Source of the DNA: Gluconobacter oxydans
GTDB taxonomy: Bacteria; Pseudomonadota; Alphaproteobacteria; Acetobacterales; Acetobacteraceae
Length of the DNA stretch: 64,000 nt
Reading direction: 5' to 3'
NCBI RefSeq assembly: GCF_006539685.1
Contig: NZ_BJNM01000002.1
Span: forward strand, 124,001 to 188,000
This document shows positions 50,887 through 60,030 of the stretch, one piece after another. How positions within the stretch are numbered: position 1 is the stretch's first letter; the number at the start of each line of letters is the position of its first letter. The notes under the pieces are model-generated. The model did no database searches. It saw only the letters and a program-made list of their open reading frames with translations, and was not told where the DNA came from. The position numbers and the translations under genes are program-made.

Positions 50887-52869
50887 TCAGGCGGACTGCT
50901 GGGCGACTTCGACGCCAAGGGCGTCTGCCGCGGTGCGTACGATATGCGGTGCGGTCAGGCCTGCGTCTTCGTACTGGGCGTCCTGCGTGTTGTGATCGAT
51001 GTAGCGATCCGGCAGGGCCATCGGACGGAACTTCACCTTGTCCAGCAGGCCGGTCTCGGCGAGGTGCTGAACGACGAGGCTGCTGAAGCCGCCAATGGCG
51101 CCTTCTTCAATCGTGATGAAGACTTCGTGCTGGCGCGCGAGATCCTCGACGAGTGCCTTGTCGATCGGCTTGGCAAAGCGGGCATCGGCAACAGTGACGG
51201 GAACGCCCTGTGCGGCGAGCTGATCGGCTGCGCGCAGGGATTCGTGCATGCGGGGGCCAAGCGACAGGATGGCAACGCCACCGCGGGCATTCGGCGCACG
51301 GCGTGCTTCACGCACGATGCGACCCTTGCCGATTTCCAGAACTTCGCCCTTTTCCGGGAGATCCAGACCAATGCCGTTGCCACGCGGGTAGCGGAAGGCG
51401 ATCGGACCGGCATCGTATTCGCAGGCCGTGGCCGTGGCATGCAGCAGTTCGACTTCGTCGGACGGCGCCATGACGACCATGTTCGGCAGGCAGCACAGAT
51501 AGTTCAGGTCGAAGGCACCGGCATGGGTGGCGCCATCGGCACCGACCAGACCGGCACGGTCAATGGCGAAGCGGACCGGCAGGTTTTGCAGGGCAACGTC
51601 ATGGACGACCTGATCATAGGCGCGCTGCAGGAAGGTCGAGTAAATTGCGCAGAACGGGCGCAGACCTTCGGACGCGATACCGGCGGCGAAGGTGACGGCG
51701 TGCTGCTCGGCAATGCCGACGTCGAAGAAGCGGTCCGGATAGGCCTTGGCGAAAGCGTTCAGGCCCGTGCCGGACGGCATGGCGGCCGTGATGGTGATCA
51801 GCTTGTCGTCGGTCTTGGCGCGACGCATCAGTTCGCGGCTGAAGATGGACGTGTAGCTCGGCGGACCGGCGGGAGCCTTCTTCTGCTCGCCCGTAACCAC
51901 GTTGAACTTGCTGACGGCGTGGTACTTGTCACCGGCGGCTTCTGCGGGTTTGTAGCCGCGGCCCTTCTCGGTGATGATGTGCAGCAGGATCGGGCCCTGA
52001 TCGTCGGCGTCGCGCAGGTTGCGCAGGATCGGCACGAGCTGGCTCATGTCGTGACCGTTAACCGGGCCGACATAGTAAAAGCCGAGTTCCTCGAACAGCG
52101 TGCCACCCGTGATCATGCCGCGGGCATATTCCTCGGCGCGCTTGGCGGTGCGCTCGATCTTGCCCGGAAGACGCTTGGCGACCTTGCCGGCCAGATCGCG
52201 CAGGCTGAAGAACTGGCGCGAGGACATCAGGCGGGACAGGTAGTCCGACATCGAACCGACCGGCGGGGCGATCGACATTTCGTTGTCGTTCAGCACCACG
52301 ATCAGACGGTTTGCGCCGGGGCCTGCGACAGCTGCGTTGTTCATGGCTTCATAGGCCATGCCAGCGGAGATCGAGCCGTCGCCGATCACGGCGATGACGT
52401 TACGTTCGTGATAGCTCGGATCTTCTTCCGCGCGCAGGTGGTGCGCGACGGCCATGCCGAGGCCGGCCGAGATCGACGTGGAGGAATGGGCAGCGCCGAA
52501 CGGGTCGTATTCGCTTTCCGCACGGCGGGTGAAGCCGGACAGGCCTTCGGGCTGGCGCAGGGTACGGATGCGGTCGCGGCGGCCCGTCAGGATCTTGTGC
52601 GGGTAGGCCTGATGTCCGACGTCCCAGATGATGCGGTCATCCGGCGTGTTGAAGACGGCGTGCAGGGCAACGGTCAGTTCGACAACGCCGAGAGACGCGC
52701 CGAGATGGCCGCCCGTGGTGGAGACGGCATCAACGGTTTCAGAGCGCAGTTCATCGGCAAGCTGCTTGAGCTGGTCGACGGACAGGTTCCGCATGTCGGC
52801 TGGGAAACGGACGCGATCCAGCTCCGGATAGCGACCATAGGTAGGAATCGTGGAAGTCTTCTTGCTCAT
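50887..52869 (-). CDS. dxs: 1-deoxy-D-xylulose-5-phosphate synthase
   Basis: This 660-residue thiamine-diphosphate enzyme condenses pyruvate and glyceraldehyde-3-phosphate, the first step of the MEP isoprenoid pathway. It has [19 protein letters not shown] near residue 50, [17 protein letters not shown] near 75, the ThDP/Mg site [18 protein letters not shown] near 158 and [19 protein letters not shown] near 400. ATG 52869 starts [15 protein letters not shown]; a longer opening would overlap ispA. With ispA and xseB upstream it forms an isoprenoid operon read xseB-ispA-dxs-tlyA. Confidence 0.97.
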   Translation of the reverse strand: MSKKTSTIPTYGRYPELDRVRFPADMRNLSVDQLKQLADELRSETVDAVSTTGGHLGASLGVVELTVALHAVFNTPDDRIIWDVGHQAYPHKILTGRRDRIRTLRQPEGLSGFTRRAESEYDPFGAAHSSTSISAGLGMAVAHHLRAEEDPSYHERNVIAVIGDGSISAGMAYEAMNNAAVAGPGANRLIVVLNDNEMSIAPPVGSMSDYLSRLMSSRQFFSLRDLAGKVAKRLPGKIERTAKRAEEYARGMITGGTLFEELGFYYVGPVNGHDMSQLVPILRNLRDADDQGPILLHIITEKGRGYKPAEAAGDKYHAVSKFNVVTGEQKKAPAGPPSYTSIFSRELMRRAKTDDKLITITAAMPSGTGLNAFAKAYPDRFFDVGIAEQHAVTFAAGIASEGLRPFCAIYSTFLQRAYDQVVHDVALQNLPVRFAIDRAGLVGADGATHAGAFDLNYLCCLPNMVVMAPSDEVELLHATATACEYDAGPIAFRYPRGNGIGLDLPEKGEVLEIGKGRIVREARRAPNARGGVAILSLGPRMHESLRAADQLAAQGVPVTVADARFAKPIDKALVEDLARQHEVFITIEEGAIGGFSSLVVQHLAETGLLDKVKFRPMALPDRYIDHNTQDAQYEDAGLTAPHIVRTAADALGVEVAQQSA

Positions 52870-52873
52870 GGGA

Positions 52874-53779
52874 TCAGTTCCTGCGCTCGACGACATAATC
52901 TGCCAGAGCCCTGAGGGCGTCGGCCTGTGCACCGAAAGATGAAAGAGCCTCCCGGGCCCGGTCGCTCAGGCGACGGGCTTCGGCGCGGGCACCGTCAATG
53001 CCAAGCAGGGAGACATAGGTTGATTTGCCGCTGGCTTCGTCCTTGCCTGCGGTTTTGCCGAGTTCCTCGGCGGTTGCTGTGGAGTCCAGAACGTCGTCCG
53101 CAACCTGGAAGGCGGTCCCGAGATCGCGGCCATAGGCGACGATGGCGGCGCGGCGGGCGTCGTCCACATCGGCGAGGATGGCGCCAGACTCGGCGGCATA
53201 GCGGATGAGGGCGCCGGTCTTCAGGGCGTGCAGACGACGGACCTGGTCCAGCGGGAGGGCGCGGCCTTCGCCGCGGATATCAATGACCTGACCGCCGACC
53301 ATGCCGGCCGATCCGGAAGCCTGTGCAAGCGCAAGGGCCAGATTGGCGCGGACGGTCGCGTTGGGGCTGGTTTCAGGCTCGACGAGAATTTCAAAAGCAC
53401 GGGTCTGAAGAGCATCACCGGCCAGAATCGCAATGGCTTCGTCAAACTGCTTGTGCGTGGACGGCTGGCCACGTCGCAGGTCGTCATCATCCATGGACGG
53501 CAGATCGTCATGCACCAGTGAATAGGCGTGCAGCAGTTCAACCGATGCGGCGACACGCAGGGCGGCCTTGCGGTCTGCGCCGAACAGAGTGGCTACTTCG
53601 ACAGCCAGAAAACCACGCAGACGCTTGCCGCCACCGAGGGCTGCGTAGCGCATGGCTTCAATAAGAACGGACTCGTCTCCCGGCACCATGGGCAGCAGGG
53701 TGTCGATCGTGCTTTCGATCTCGGAACAGGCGCGGGCGAGCGCGTCCTTCAGGGAAACAGACGTGGTAGGGGCATTCAT
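52874..53779 (-). CDS. ispA: Farnesyl diphosphate synthase (polyprenyl synthetase)
   Basis: This 301-residue enzyme condenses IPP with DMAPP and GPP to farnesyl diphosphate. The first Asp-rich motif is [14 protein letters not shown] near residue 92 and the second is [11 protein letters not shown] near 230. [14 protein letters not shown] near residue 51 binds diphosphate. The size and its place between xseB and dxs fit IspA; a geranylgeranyl synthase is less likely. It overlaps xseB by four bases. Confidence 0.93.
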   Translation of the reverse strand: MNAPTTSVSLKDALARACSEIESTIDTLLPMVPGDESVLIEAMRYAALGGGKRLRGFLAVEVATLFGADRKAALRVAASVELLHAYSLVHDDLPSMDDDDLRRGQPSTHKQFDEAIAILAGDALQTRAFEILVEPETSPNATVRANLALALAQASGSAGMVGGQVIDIRGEGRALPLDQVRRLHALKTGALIRYAAESGAILADVDDARRAAIVAYGRDLGTAFQVADDVLDSTATAEELGKTAGKDEASGKSTYVSLLGIDGARAEARRLSDRAREALSSFGAQADALRALADYVVERRN

Positions 53780-54027
53780 CGGCCGGACTCTCCGGTATCG
53801 GCAAGAGGCTCCGTGCCTGTCGTGCCGTCATCGTTCTGCACGATGGCGCGGACACGCATCTCGGCCTCTCCCAGCTTCGCATCACAGTGCCTGCGCAGGG
53901 CAGCACCGCGTTCATAGGCGGAAATAGCGTCCTCGAGCTTCATCTGGCCGCCTTCAAGGCCGCGGACGATCCTCTCCAGTTCGGAGAGAGCATCCTCGAA
54001 AGACATGGCATCAATGGGTTCGGGCAT
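53776..54027 (-). CDS. xseB: Exodeoxyribonuclease VII small subunit
   Basis: This 83-residue protein matches XseB: SFEDALSELERIVRGLEGGQ near residue 9 and AISAYERGAALRRHCDAKL near 36. It combines with XseA to form the single-strand nuclease. ATG 54027 (MPEPIDAMSF) is preferred to a longer start. It overlaps ispA (ATGA), the common xseB-ispA-dxs order. XseA is not in the window. Confidence 0.93.
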   Translation of the reverse strand: MPEPIDAMSFEDALSELERIVRGLEGGQMKLEDAISAYERGAALRRHCDAKLGEAEMRVRAIVQNDDGTTGTEPLADTGESGR

Positions 54028-54124
54028 GAAAAGCCTCAAGGCACACTTTGGAACAAGGTAGCGAGGGGATTACAGGCAGAAGACAGGTTTTGCCAGCCCC
54101 GAGCATGGGAACGCTGGAGTTTCC

Positions 54125-54379
54125 TCAGGATGGTGACGTTTCTGCACGTCGCCGGATCATGAAGGAAAGAACGCCTGCGGTGTCCGTAAACGCAATGAGC
54201 GCATGGCCGGTTTCGCGGCAGTAAGACTGGAAATCGGCCACCGATGCGCGGTCCGTCGCGAGGATGCGCAGCCTGGCACCGGGCGGCATGTCGCGAAGGG
54301 CGCGGTTGGCTTTGAGAACAGGCATCGGACAGGCCAGGCCACGCAGGTCAAGGAGTGTTTCTGTCGGGGGAGCGCTCAT
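54125..54379 (-). CDS. tusA: Sulfur carrier protein TusA
   Basis: This 84-residue protein has the TusA/SirA signature LLDLRGLACPMPVLKANRAL with the sulfur-carrying C17. It relays persulfide sulfur in tRNA thiolation and other pathways. The rest (RLRILATDRASVADFQSYC) follows the family pattern. It is separated from xseB by about 100 bases and is divergent from the phage-like segment. Confidence 0.9.
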   Translation of the reverse strand: MSAPPTETLLDLRGLACPMPVLKANRALRDMPPGARLRILATDRASVADFQSYCRETGHALIAFTDTAGVLSFMIRRRAETSPS

Positions 54380-54457
54380 GGGGCACTATTATGCGCCTAT
54401 CCGGCAGGAGGGCCAAGGCGGGTTTTCCTGTGCCAGATGGTGGTTTTCAGGTTTTCG

Positions 54458-54486
54458 TTGATAAACGGCGTGTTTGTTTCTATATT
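54458..54486 (+). promoter_or_regulatory. Near-consensus sigma-70 promoter
   Basis: TTGATA and TATATT are separated by exactly 17 bases, each one or two bases from consensus. The surrounding bases are much richer in A+T than the flanking genes. It points toward the phage-like genes at 54549. The predicted RNA start is near 54493, only about 10 bases before a terminator hairpin. Confidence 0.75.
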
Positions 54487-54501
54487 AATGGCTTAATGCC
54501 A

Positions 54502-54534
54502 CAAAAAGCGTTCCCCTCGGGGAGCGCTTTTTTT
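54502..54534 (+). terminator. Terminator directly downstream of the strong promoter
   Basis: AAAAGCGTTCCCC pairs with GGGGAGCGCTTTT (one G-T pair) around a TC loop and is followed by a long T-run. It would end transcripts from the promoter at 54458 after about 40 bases, so the genes downstream need read-through or another promoter. Confidence 0.85.
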
Positions 54535-54548
54535 ATTTGGGGGACGGC

Positions 54549-54893
54549 ATGTCGGACAGGGAAGGCCTGACAATCAGTCTGGCTGATGGAAATGAGAGAC
54601 GCGTTTATACGCTTCGGATGCTTGAGGACCGGGTTCTGCGGCTGGAGACGATTGCAGGTGGGCTGTCAGATCGATACGAGGAACTGCGTACCGAGATGCG
54701 GCAGGAAATTTCGTCGCTGCGGGATCAGATGAAGCTGCTGGAAGCGAAGGTTGACGAGGGGAATCGTGTCGTCAACGGCAAGCTGGATCGCCTGATCGGG
54801 GGGCGGGCGGTCATTACCGGGATCATCACACTGGCAACATCCATTCTGGGAACGGGCATGGTGCATTTTGCCCTGTCCCTGAGCACGAAGTGA
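54549..54893 (+). CDS. Phage-like coiled-coil protein with C-terminal membrane helix
   Basis: This 114-residue protein has a charged coiled coil in the middle (EELRTEMRQEISSLRDQMK) and one membrane helix at the end (AVITGIITLATSILGTGMV). The plan resembles small phage holin- or spanin-type proteins, but I see no diagnostic motif. It starts at ATG 54549 behind GGGGG and is followed nine bases later by a lysozyme-like gene, which supports a lysis-cassette origin. A start four codons upstream is also possible. Confidence 0.6.
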   Translation: MSDREGLTISLADGNERRVYTLRMLEDRVLRLETIAGGLSDRYEELRTEMRQEISSLRDQMKLLEAKVDEGNRVVNGKLDRLIGGRAVITGIITLATSILGTGMVHFALSLSTK

Positions 54894-54902
54894 GGGGGCG
54901 GC

Positions 54903-55382
54903 ATGAGCGGAATTGATGCGGGCCAGCTCAAGCATCTGGTGGTTGCTCCGGCGCTGGCGGCGCTGGGACTTGATGGGGATGTTGCGGTCAATCTGGTGAC
55001 GGGAACGGCTCTGGCGGAGAGCCGGGGGACTTATGTCAGGCAGATCGGTGGGGGACCGGCTCTGGGGCTGTGGCAGATGGAGCCCGCGACGCATGACGAC
55101 TGCTGGGTCAATTTTCTGTGTTATCCGGTTGGAAAGCGGTTTGAGCGGATTCTGCAGGGGATGCTTTCGCAGGATCTGCCCAGGAGTGCGCAGCTGGTTT
55201 CAAACCTGAGATATGCGTCCGCGATGGCGCGTATCCGGTATTACCGGGTTTCGGCACCCTTGCCGGCGACGAGTGATCCGGCCGCTCTCAGCCGTTTTCA
55301 CAAGCAGTATTACAATACGGCTGCGGGTGCGGCGGACCCGCTCAGTAATATTCCGTATTTCCGCCAGGCGGTCATGGTCTGA
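54903..55382 (+). CDS. Phage-like lysozyme/transglycosylase-fold protein
   Basis: This 159-residue protein has the block GTALAESRGTYVRQIGGGP near residue 36, followed by ALGLWQMEPATHDDCW. The early Glu (AES) and the later G-L-W-Q-M-E-P recall the catalytic helix and following loop of SLT/phage lysozyme folds. I associate this pattern with phage structural or lysis proteins. No signal peptide is visible, so export would need a holin, possibly its neighbour. Enzymatic activity is inferred. Confidence 0.6.
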   Translation: MSGIDAGQLKHLVVAPALAALGLDGDVAVNLVTGTALAESRGTYVRQIGGGPALGLWQMEPATHDDCWVNFLCYPVGKRFERILQGMLSQDLPRSAQLVSNLRYASAMARIRYYRVSAPLPATSDPAALSRFHKQYYNTAAGAADPLSNIPYFRQAVMV

Positions 55383-55392
55383 ATATGGGGGA

Positions 55393-55432
55393 GCGGTGTC
55401 GGGGAATGTATGCATCACGCTCCCGACACCGC
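55393..55432. repeat. 11-base-pair inverted repeat after the lysozyme-like gene
   Basis: GCGGTGTCGGG (55393-55403) and CCCGACACCGC (55422-55432) are perfect complements with an 18-base loop. It begins about 10 bases after the stop and has no T-run. It could stabilise the transcript end or be a protein-binding site. Confidence 0.65.
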
Positions 55433-55508
55433 ATGAGTGCTTAAACCGTTTCAATATGACCGAATAGTGGCAAGTGGCGTCGGAAATCGGATCGGGCCGG
55501 TTTGGGGA

Positions 55509-56285
55509 TCAGGAAAGGGGCAGGGTCCGGATGGCCAGGTCGCCTTTGAATGTCGTGCTGCCGGTATGTGTCAGGGAGAGGCCGCGGTGCAGCGAGACGC
55601 TTCCGCCCATTGCGATCCAGCGGCGGCAGAATGCGAAATCTTCGGAAAGATAGGTACGGGTTTCGGGATCGATCAGGCAGTCGAAAAGGGCGTAGGCGTC
55701 TGAGGGCGGCGTGTCCGGACTGCGGCCTTCGGTTCTGGCGTCGATGCGGCTGTAACGCGTTTCCGGATAATGGGCGATCATGTCGCGCACCATCTGGCGC
55801 GTCATGAGCATGAAGCCGGTGCCTATATAGGAGGCGGTTGCGATCTCGCCTGGTGCGGTTCCGTCGTGCAGCGCGGTGCAGTCGCCGACATAGCGCAGGC
55901 TCGCCGTGACAGCGGGTTCTCCGGCGGCGATGAAACGGTCCGTATCCTGATCCCAGTAATGGGATTTCAGCGGATAGGCACCGCCGATGAGGGGGCGGTC
56001 TGCATCCAGTAGGGCAAGAATATCGGTGATGGAAAAGCCGATATCGCTGTCGATGAAGAGAAGATGGGACGCATCGGTCATGGTCACGAACTGATGCAGC
56101 AATGTGTTCCGTGCCCGGGTGATGAGGGCATCACTTCCGATGGTCGAGAGCGTCAGTTGCAGGTTATGGGCCGGGGCTGAGGCCATGCAGCCGATGAGGG
56201 ACTGCATATAGCTCAGTGTGACGGTGCCACCGAAGCAGGGTGTGGCAATGAAGACGTGGCGGGGTGTGGCGGGGCAGGAAGTCAT
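55509..56285 (-). CDS. Glycosyltransferase-like protein (GT-A fold)
   Basis: This 258-residue protein opens HVFIATPCFGGTVTLSYMQ and has ALITRARNTLLHQFVTMTD near residue 53, then HLLFIDSDIGFS near 73, where D-S-D is the likely metal motif of a GT-A glycosyltransferase. A second acidic block, YLSEDFAFCRRW near residue 220, fits the family's later ED motif. Such proteins occur in phages and in surface-polysaccharide loci. It lies beside the lysis-like pair in opposite orientation. The sugar and acceptor are unknown. Confidence 0.7.
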   Translation of the reverse strand: MTSCPATPRHVFIATPCFGGTVTLSYMQSLIGCMASAPAHNLQLTLSTIGSDALITRARNTLLHQFVTMTDASHLLFIDSDIGFSITDILALLDADRPLIGGAYPLKSHYWDQDTDRFIAAGEPAVTASLRYVGDCTALHDGTAPGEIATASYIGTGFMLMTRQMVRDMIAHYPETRYSRIDARTEGRSPDTPPSDAYALFDCLIDPETRTYLSEDFAFCRRWIAMGGSVSLHRGLSLTHTGSTTFKGDLAIRTLPLS

Positions 56286-56343
56286 GCAAGACAGCCTGCC
56301 CGGAAGGCATGAAAAAAGGATTAAAACTGCGTCTGGAAAGTGA

Positions 56344-57678
56344 TCATGCGCCCATATGGGCCTGAAGGATCATGTAAAAGACGAAGGCGGCATCCAGGCC
56401 GAGAACAATGGGCGTCAGGCGCTGGAACTGGCGCATGGCGATGGCGAGGGCGGTATAGATCAGCAGGCCGCACGACAGGCTCAGCATGAAATTGCCCGTC
56501 ACACCTGCGATGAGCAGCATCGTCAGGGGCGGGATGGCTTCTGCGGGTGTCTCCGCGACCCGGTTGAGGCTGCCGAGCATGTTCAGACCCACGAGAATGA
56601 GCACGGGGGCTGTGGCAATGGCCGGAATGGCGGTGATGAGCGGCCAGAATACCGATGACAGGGCGAACAGGACGGCGACGACCAGCGCGCTCAGGCCTGT
56701 GCGACCACCAGCCTCGACGCCTGCAAGGCTCTCGACATAGGCGGAGACCGTGCAGGTTCCGAGCGAGGCGCCAATGATGCTCGCGGCACCGTCGGAACCG
56801 AAGGCACGATGATCGAGAGCGGGTTTCTCGGCCGTTCCGTCCAGACCGGCGCGGTGGGCGACGCTCATCATGGTCGCGGTCGCGTCGAAGAAATCACTCA
56901 GCAGGAAGTACAGGGTGATGGGGACGAGCAGTCCGAGATGGGAAAAATATTCGTGGAAATCAAAGGGCAGGAAGAGGTTGGTCGGGTAGTGCGGCCAGTC
57001 CAGAAGCTGCGCGGGCAGATGCGTGATCGGGCCGGAAGGCGTCTGGATGAAAAGGCCGGCCATGGTGATGGCCAGGATGGCGATGAGCAGACCTGCCGGA
57101 ACGCGCAGCACCACGAGGATGGCGCTCAGGACGACACCTGCCATGCTGAGCAGAACGGACGGGTTGCTCAGGGATCCAAACGTCAGACCTTCGGATGAGG
57201 GGACGGCGATTCCGCCTGTTGTCAGCCCGATCCGGGCAATGAAGGCACCGAGGGCGATCTGGATTCCGAGGACGATCGAAGGCGGGAAGCCGCGGATGAT
57301 GCGCTGGCGGATCTGGCTGAGGGAAAGAGCCGTAAAGCACAACCCGCTGAACAGAACGACCGTGAAGGCCGTGCGCGGGCTGACATGGGCCTGCTGGACA
57401 ACGACCTGCGCGAACAGGACGTTGCTGCTCATGGCGGGAGCGAGAGCAATCGGAAGTCTGGCCCAGAGCGCCATCAGGAGCGTACCGGCGACTGCACCGG
57501 CGATGGTCGTCATGACCATGTCGTGGCGGTCCAGACCCGCCGCCGAGAGAATGGCGGGATTGACGGCCACGATATAGGCCATGGCCCCGAAAACCGTCAG
57601 TCCGGCAATGATCTCACGTGGGATCGTTGAACCGCGGGCCGTGATATGGAACCAGCGGTCGAGTCTGGATAGCAGCAA
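56344..57678 (-). CDS. NCS2-family purine permease (AzgA type)
   Basis: This 444-residue membrane protein starts LDRWFHITARGSTIPREIIAGLTVF, the classic start of AzgA-like adenine/guanine/hypoxanthine permeases. It continues AMAYIVAVNPAILSAAG and APAMSSNVLFAQVV (the family has APGMG-N). About 12-14 helices are present, with SDFFDATATMMSVAHRAG near residue 262 and SIIGASLGTCTVSAYVESLAG near 300. Changes within the APGMGxN motif might alter specificity. Translation appears to start at TTG 57678 behind GGAG. Confidence 0.88.
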   Translation of the reverse strand: MLLSRLDRWFHITARGSTIPREIIAGLTVFGAMAYIVAVNPAILSAAGLDRHDMVMTTIAGAVAGTLLMALWARLPIALAPAMSSNVLFAQVVVQQAHVSPRTAFTVVLFSGLCFTALSLSQIRQRIIRGFPPSIVLGIQIALGAFIARIGLTTGGIAVPSSEGLTFGSLSNPSVLLSMAGVVLSAILVVLRVPAGLLIAILAITMAGLFIQTPSGPITHLPAQLLDWPHYPTNLFLPFDFHEYFSHLGLLVPITLYFLLSDFFDATATMMSVAHRAGLDGTAEKPALDHRAFGSDGAASIIGASLGTCTVSAYVESLAGVEAGGRTGLSALVVAVLFALSSVFWPLITAIPAIATAPVLILVGLNMLGSLNRVAETPAEAIPPLTMLLIAGVTGNFMLSLSCGLLIYTALAIAMRQFQRLTPIVLGLDAAFVFYMILQAHMGA

Positions 57679-57760
57679 GCGGACGCTCCGGGGGCAGGGA
57701 ATGGCTGGGCCAAGCTATAGTCAAAAAAGCCGTTCCTGCCACGGGCCGGATCATATCTTT

Positions 57761-59974
57761 TCATTTCGGGTTCGATTTTTTCTCCCATACCTTGCGAACT
57801 TCAGCCGGTGACAGGCGGTGATGCGGGGTTTTTGCAGCTTTTCCAGCAGGCTGGGTTCCACTCCGTGCCTGTGCGGGGTGCGGAACGCTGCTGGGGCCAG
57901 CACCTGTGGTTTTGCCGGGAGCAATGCCGGCGGCCGGATGCTCGTTGGCTTCTAGAATGGCTTTTTCGCAGGCCGAGCCTTTGCCGACGCCAAGCTGGAT
58001 CGTCGGGATCAGGGCTGCGGGCGGGAAGACGATCCCCAGACCGACGGAGGCCGCGACGCGGCCGAGCAGTTCCGCGCCGGGTAGGATCGTTGGGCTTTTC
58101 ATGGAGCCAAAGATATGGACAGCGCCGGGCAGGGACAGGATCTGAGGTCCGATCGAGCGTGTCGTGACCGCGTAATCCAGCGTGTCCTTGTGGAAATTGA
58201 CGGTTCCTGTGCCCATCGTCCGGGTGGTGCCGGTCTGCAGGAGCATGGAGTTGGTGTGGACGATGCCGTCTTTCAGCGGCAGATCGGCCACGAGGCATTC
58301 CAGCTTGGAGCGGTCCGGGATGCCAAGGGCGGAGAGGACGGCAGAGCCCAGTTTGAGGCCCAGAAGATCTGGCAGGAGGGCCGTAACATCGCCACCGCGA
58401 TCCAGAACGAGGGTCGTACCGCCGTCGCCGTTTTCGACAAGCGTTGCGACCGAATTGCCGGTCGAGGTGAGGGTCACGTGACCGCCGATGGTGCCTTCGC
58501 CCTGGAACATGTCTTTGGACGTCATGATGCGGGACAGTGGCAGGCGCGAGACGTCGAGGCGAAAGCGGGTGTGGAACTGTTCGTTTTTCGTCGGCTCCAG
58601 CGTGGCATTCGCGGAGATGGTGCCTGTTCCGGTTGCGAAGGTCAGGTGTTTGAGGTCAATGGCGCCGTCGCGAACGTTCAGCTCCGCGTCAATATTGTCC
58701 AGCGGCCAGTTTTTGTTGCGGATGTGATCGCCGTGATAGGTCAGATGGACGTTGGCGGCATTGAGTTTGGGGACATTGATCTTCTTGTCAGGCAGGACGC
58801 GTGCGCTGGCCGGTTCGGCTTTCTTTGCCTCGCCGGGCTGGGCGCCGATGAAGCCGCCCAGATCCGCCAGATCGACTGAATGCGAATGAAGCGCGGCTTC
58901 CACAAAGATCGGCTTCTGATGCGGATCGACGTTGATGTCTCCGCCGATATCCGAAGAGCCCATATGCCCTTCGAATTTCTGGAAACGGATCGCGCGGTCG
59001 GAATAGGCCAGATTGCCGGTCACGCTGTAGGCCGGGGTCTGCGGGATGGGGACGCCTGTCAGCGGGTAGAGGAGCGCCATGTCCGGGCCGGCAAAATGCA
59101 GTGCCAGATTGGTGCCCTGAAAGTGGATCGGATCGTCAACCGTGCCGCGCAGCGTGACATAGGTCGGGCCGTTGGCGAGGCGCCCGTCGATCGGATAGGG
59201 GTGTGTTGCATCCGTCAGGCCGAGCAGGGCACCACCGACGATATGGCCTGTGATCGGGGCCTGCGCGTACCGGCCCTTGAGGTCGATGACGAGATGCCCG
59301 TCATCCCCGTTTTTCGGCTCTTCGGTATGGATGAGGACATGCATGTCCGTCTTGAGCTTTGCCAGAGCCAGGCGAATATCGCCGTCATTGATTTCGATCT
59401 TGCCGAGCTTCGGCAGGGTCGTGGTGGACGATGAGGATGTCTGCGACGACGGATCGGAAGAGGATGCGAAACTGTAGTTGTTCGTGCCGTTGAGCAGCGA
59501 GACGATATCGCCTTTGGGGGTGTCGGCGCGGATCAGCGGCAGGGAGAGACCACCACCCGTCAGGTAACGCCAGACATCGACAGTAACTGTGATCGCCTTG
59601 GCGGAGGCGAAATCGTCCTTCTCTTTCTCGAAACCTTCCGGCTGACCGATTTTCAGGTCATCGACGGTGACAGTGGTTTTGAAACCAAGGCCGACATGCA
59701 GATGCGCGATGCTGACGGGACGGTGCAGGGCCGCGGTGCCCTTGCGGTCGATATAGGGAACGAACCAGTCCCACTGCCAGACCAGGATCAGGATGACGAT
59801 GGCAGCCACCAGTGTTCCCAGCACCCCCCCGACGGTTTTCAGGATCAGATGCCGCTTTCCCGGGCGGGTAGCGTGGCCATCTGAAGGGGAAGCGGGTCGG
59901 GGCCGGGTGCTGCTCAACGGGGTATTCTCCGAAATCCGGGGCGTGTCAGAAAGAATCTGGTCGTTGCAAGTCAC
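57761..59974 (-). CDS. AsmA-family envelope protein
   Basis: This protein of about 737 residues has a hydrophilic cytosolic start, one membrane helix (TVGGVLGTLVAAIVILILV) and a large periplasmic AsmA-type region (VSIAHLHVGLGFKTTVTVDDLKIGQPEGF after the helix). The C-terminal AsmA_2 block includes RDGAIDLKHLTFATGTGTI and later GTGTVNFHKDTLDYAVTTR. Related proteins bridge the periplasm and are linked to phospholipid movement to the outer membrane. The start is uncertain: GTG 59974 is used here, GTG 60028 is possible, and neither has a clear ribosome site. Confidence 0.85.
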   Translation of the reverse strand: MTCNDQILSDTPRISENTPLSSTRPRPASPSDGHATRPGKRHLILKTVGGVLGTLVAAIVILILVWQWDWFVPYIDRKGTAALHRPVSIAHLHVGLGFKTTVTVDDLKIGQPEGFEKEKDDFASAKAITVTVDVWRYLTGGGLSLPLIRADTPKGDIVSLLNGTNNYSFASSSDPSSQTSSSSTTTLPKLGKIEINDGDIRLALAKLKTDMHVLIHTEEPKNGDDGHLVIDLKGRYAQAPITGHIVGGALLGLTDATHPYPIDGRLANGPTYVTLRGTVDDPIHFQGTNLALHFAGPDMALLYPLTGVPIPQTPAYSVTGNLAYSDRAIRFQKFEGHMGSSDIGGDINVDPHQKPIFVEAALHSHSVDLADLGGFIGAQPGEAKKAEPASARVLPDKKINVPKLNAANVHLTYHGDHIRNKNWPLDNIDAELNVRDGAIDLKHLTFATGTGTISANATLEPTKNEQFHTRFRLDVSRLPLSRIMTSKDMFQGEGTIGGHVTLTSTGNSVATLVENGDGGTTLVLDRGGDVTALLPDLLGLKLGSAVLSALGIPDRSKLECLVADLPLKDGIVHTNSMLLQTGTTRTMGTGTVNFHKDTLDYAVTTRSIGPQILSLPGAVHIFGSMKSPTILPGAELLGRVAASVGLGIVFPPAALIPTIQLGVGKGSACEKAILEANEHPAAGIAPGKTTGAGPSSVPHPAQARSGTQPAGKAAKTPHHRLSPAEVRKVWEKKSNPK

Positions 59975-60030
59975 TCTAATTACGGACAGAACCGGGAACG
60001 GTTTCACAGCGCATGGGAAGATCAGCACGA

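Noticed and set aside
50800-52914. A 704-codon open frame on the plus strand opposite dxs.
   Set aside because: It mirrors dxs codons, with no ribosome site or recognisable domain.
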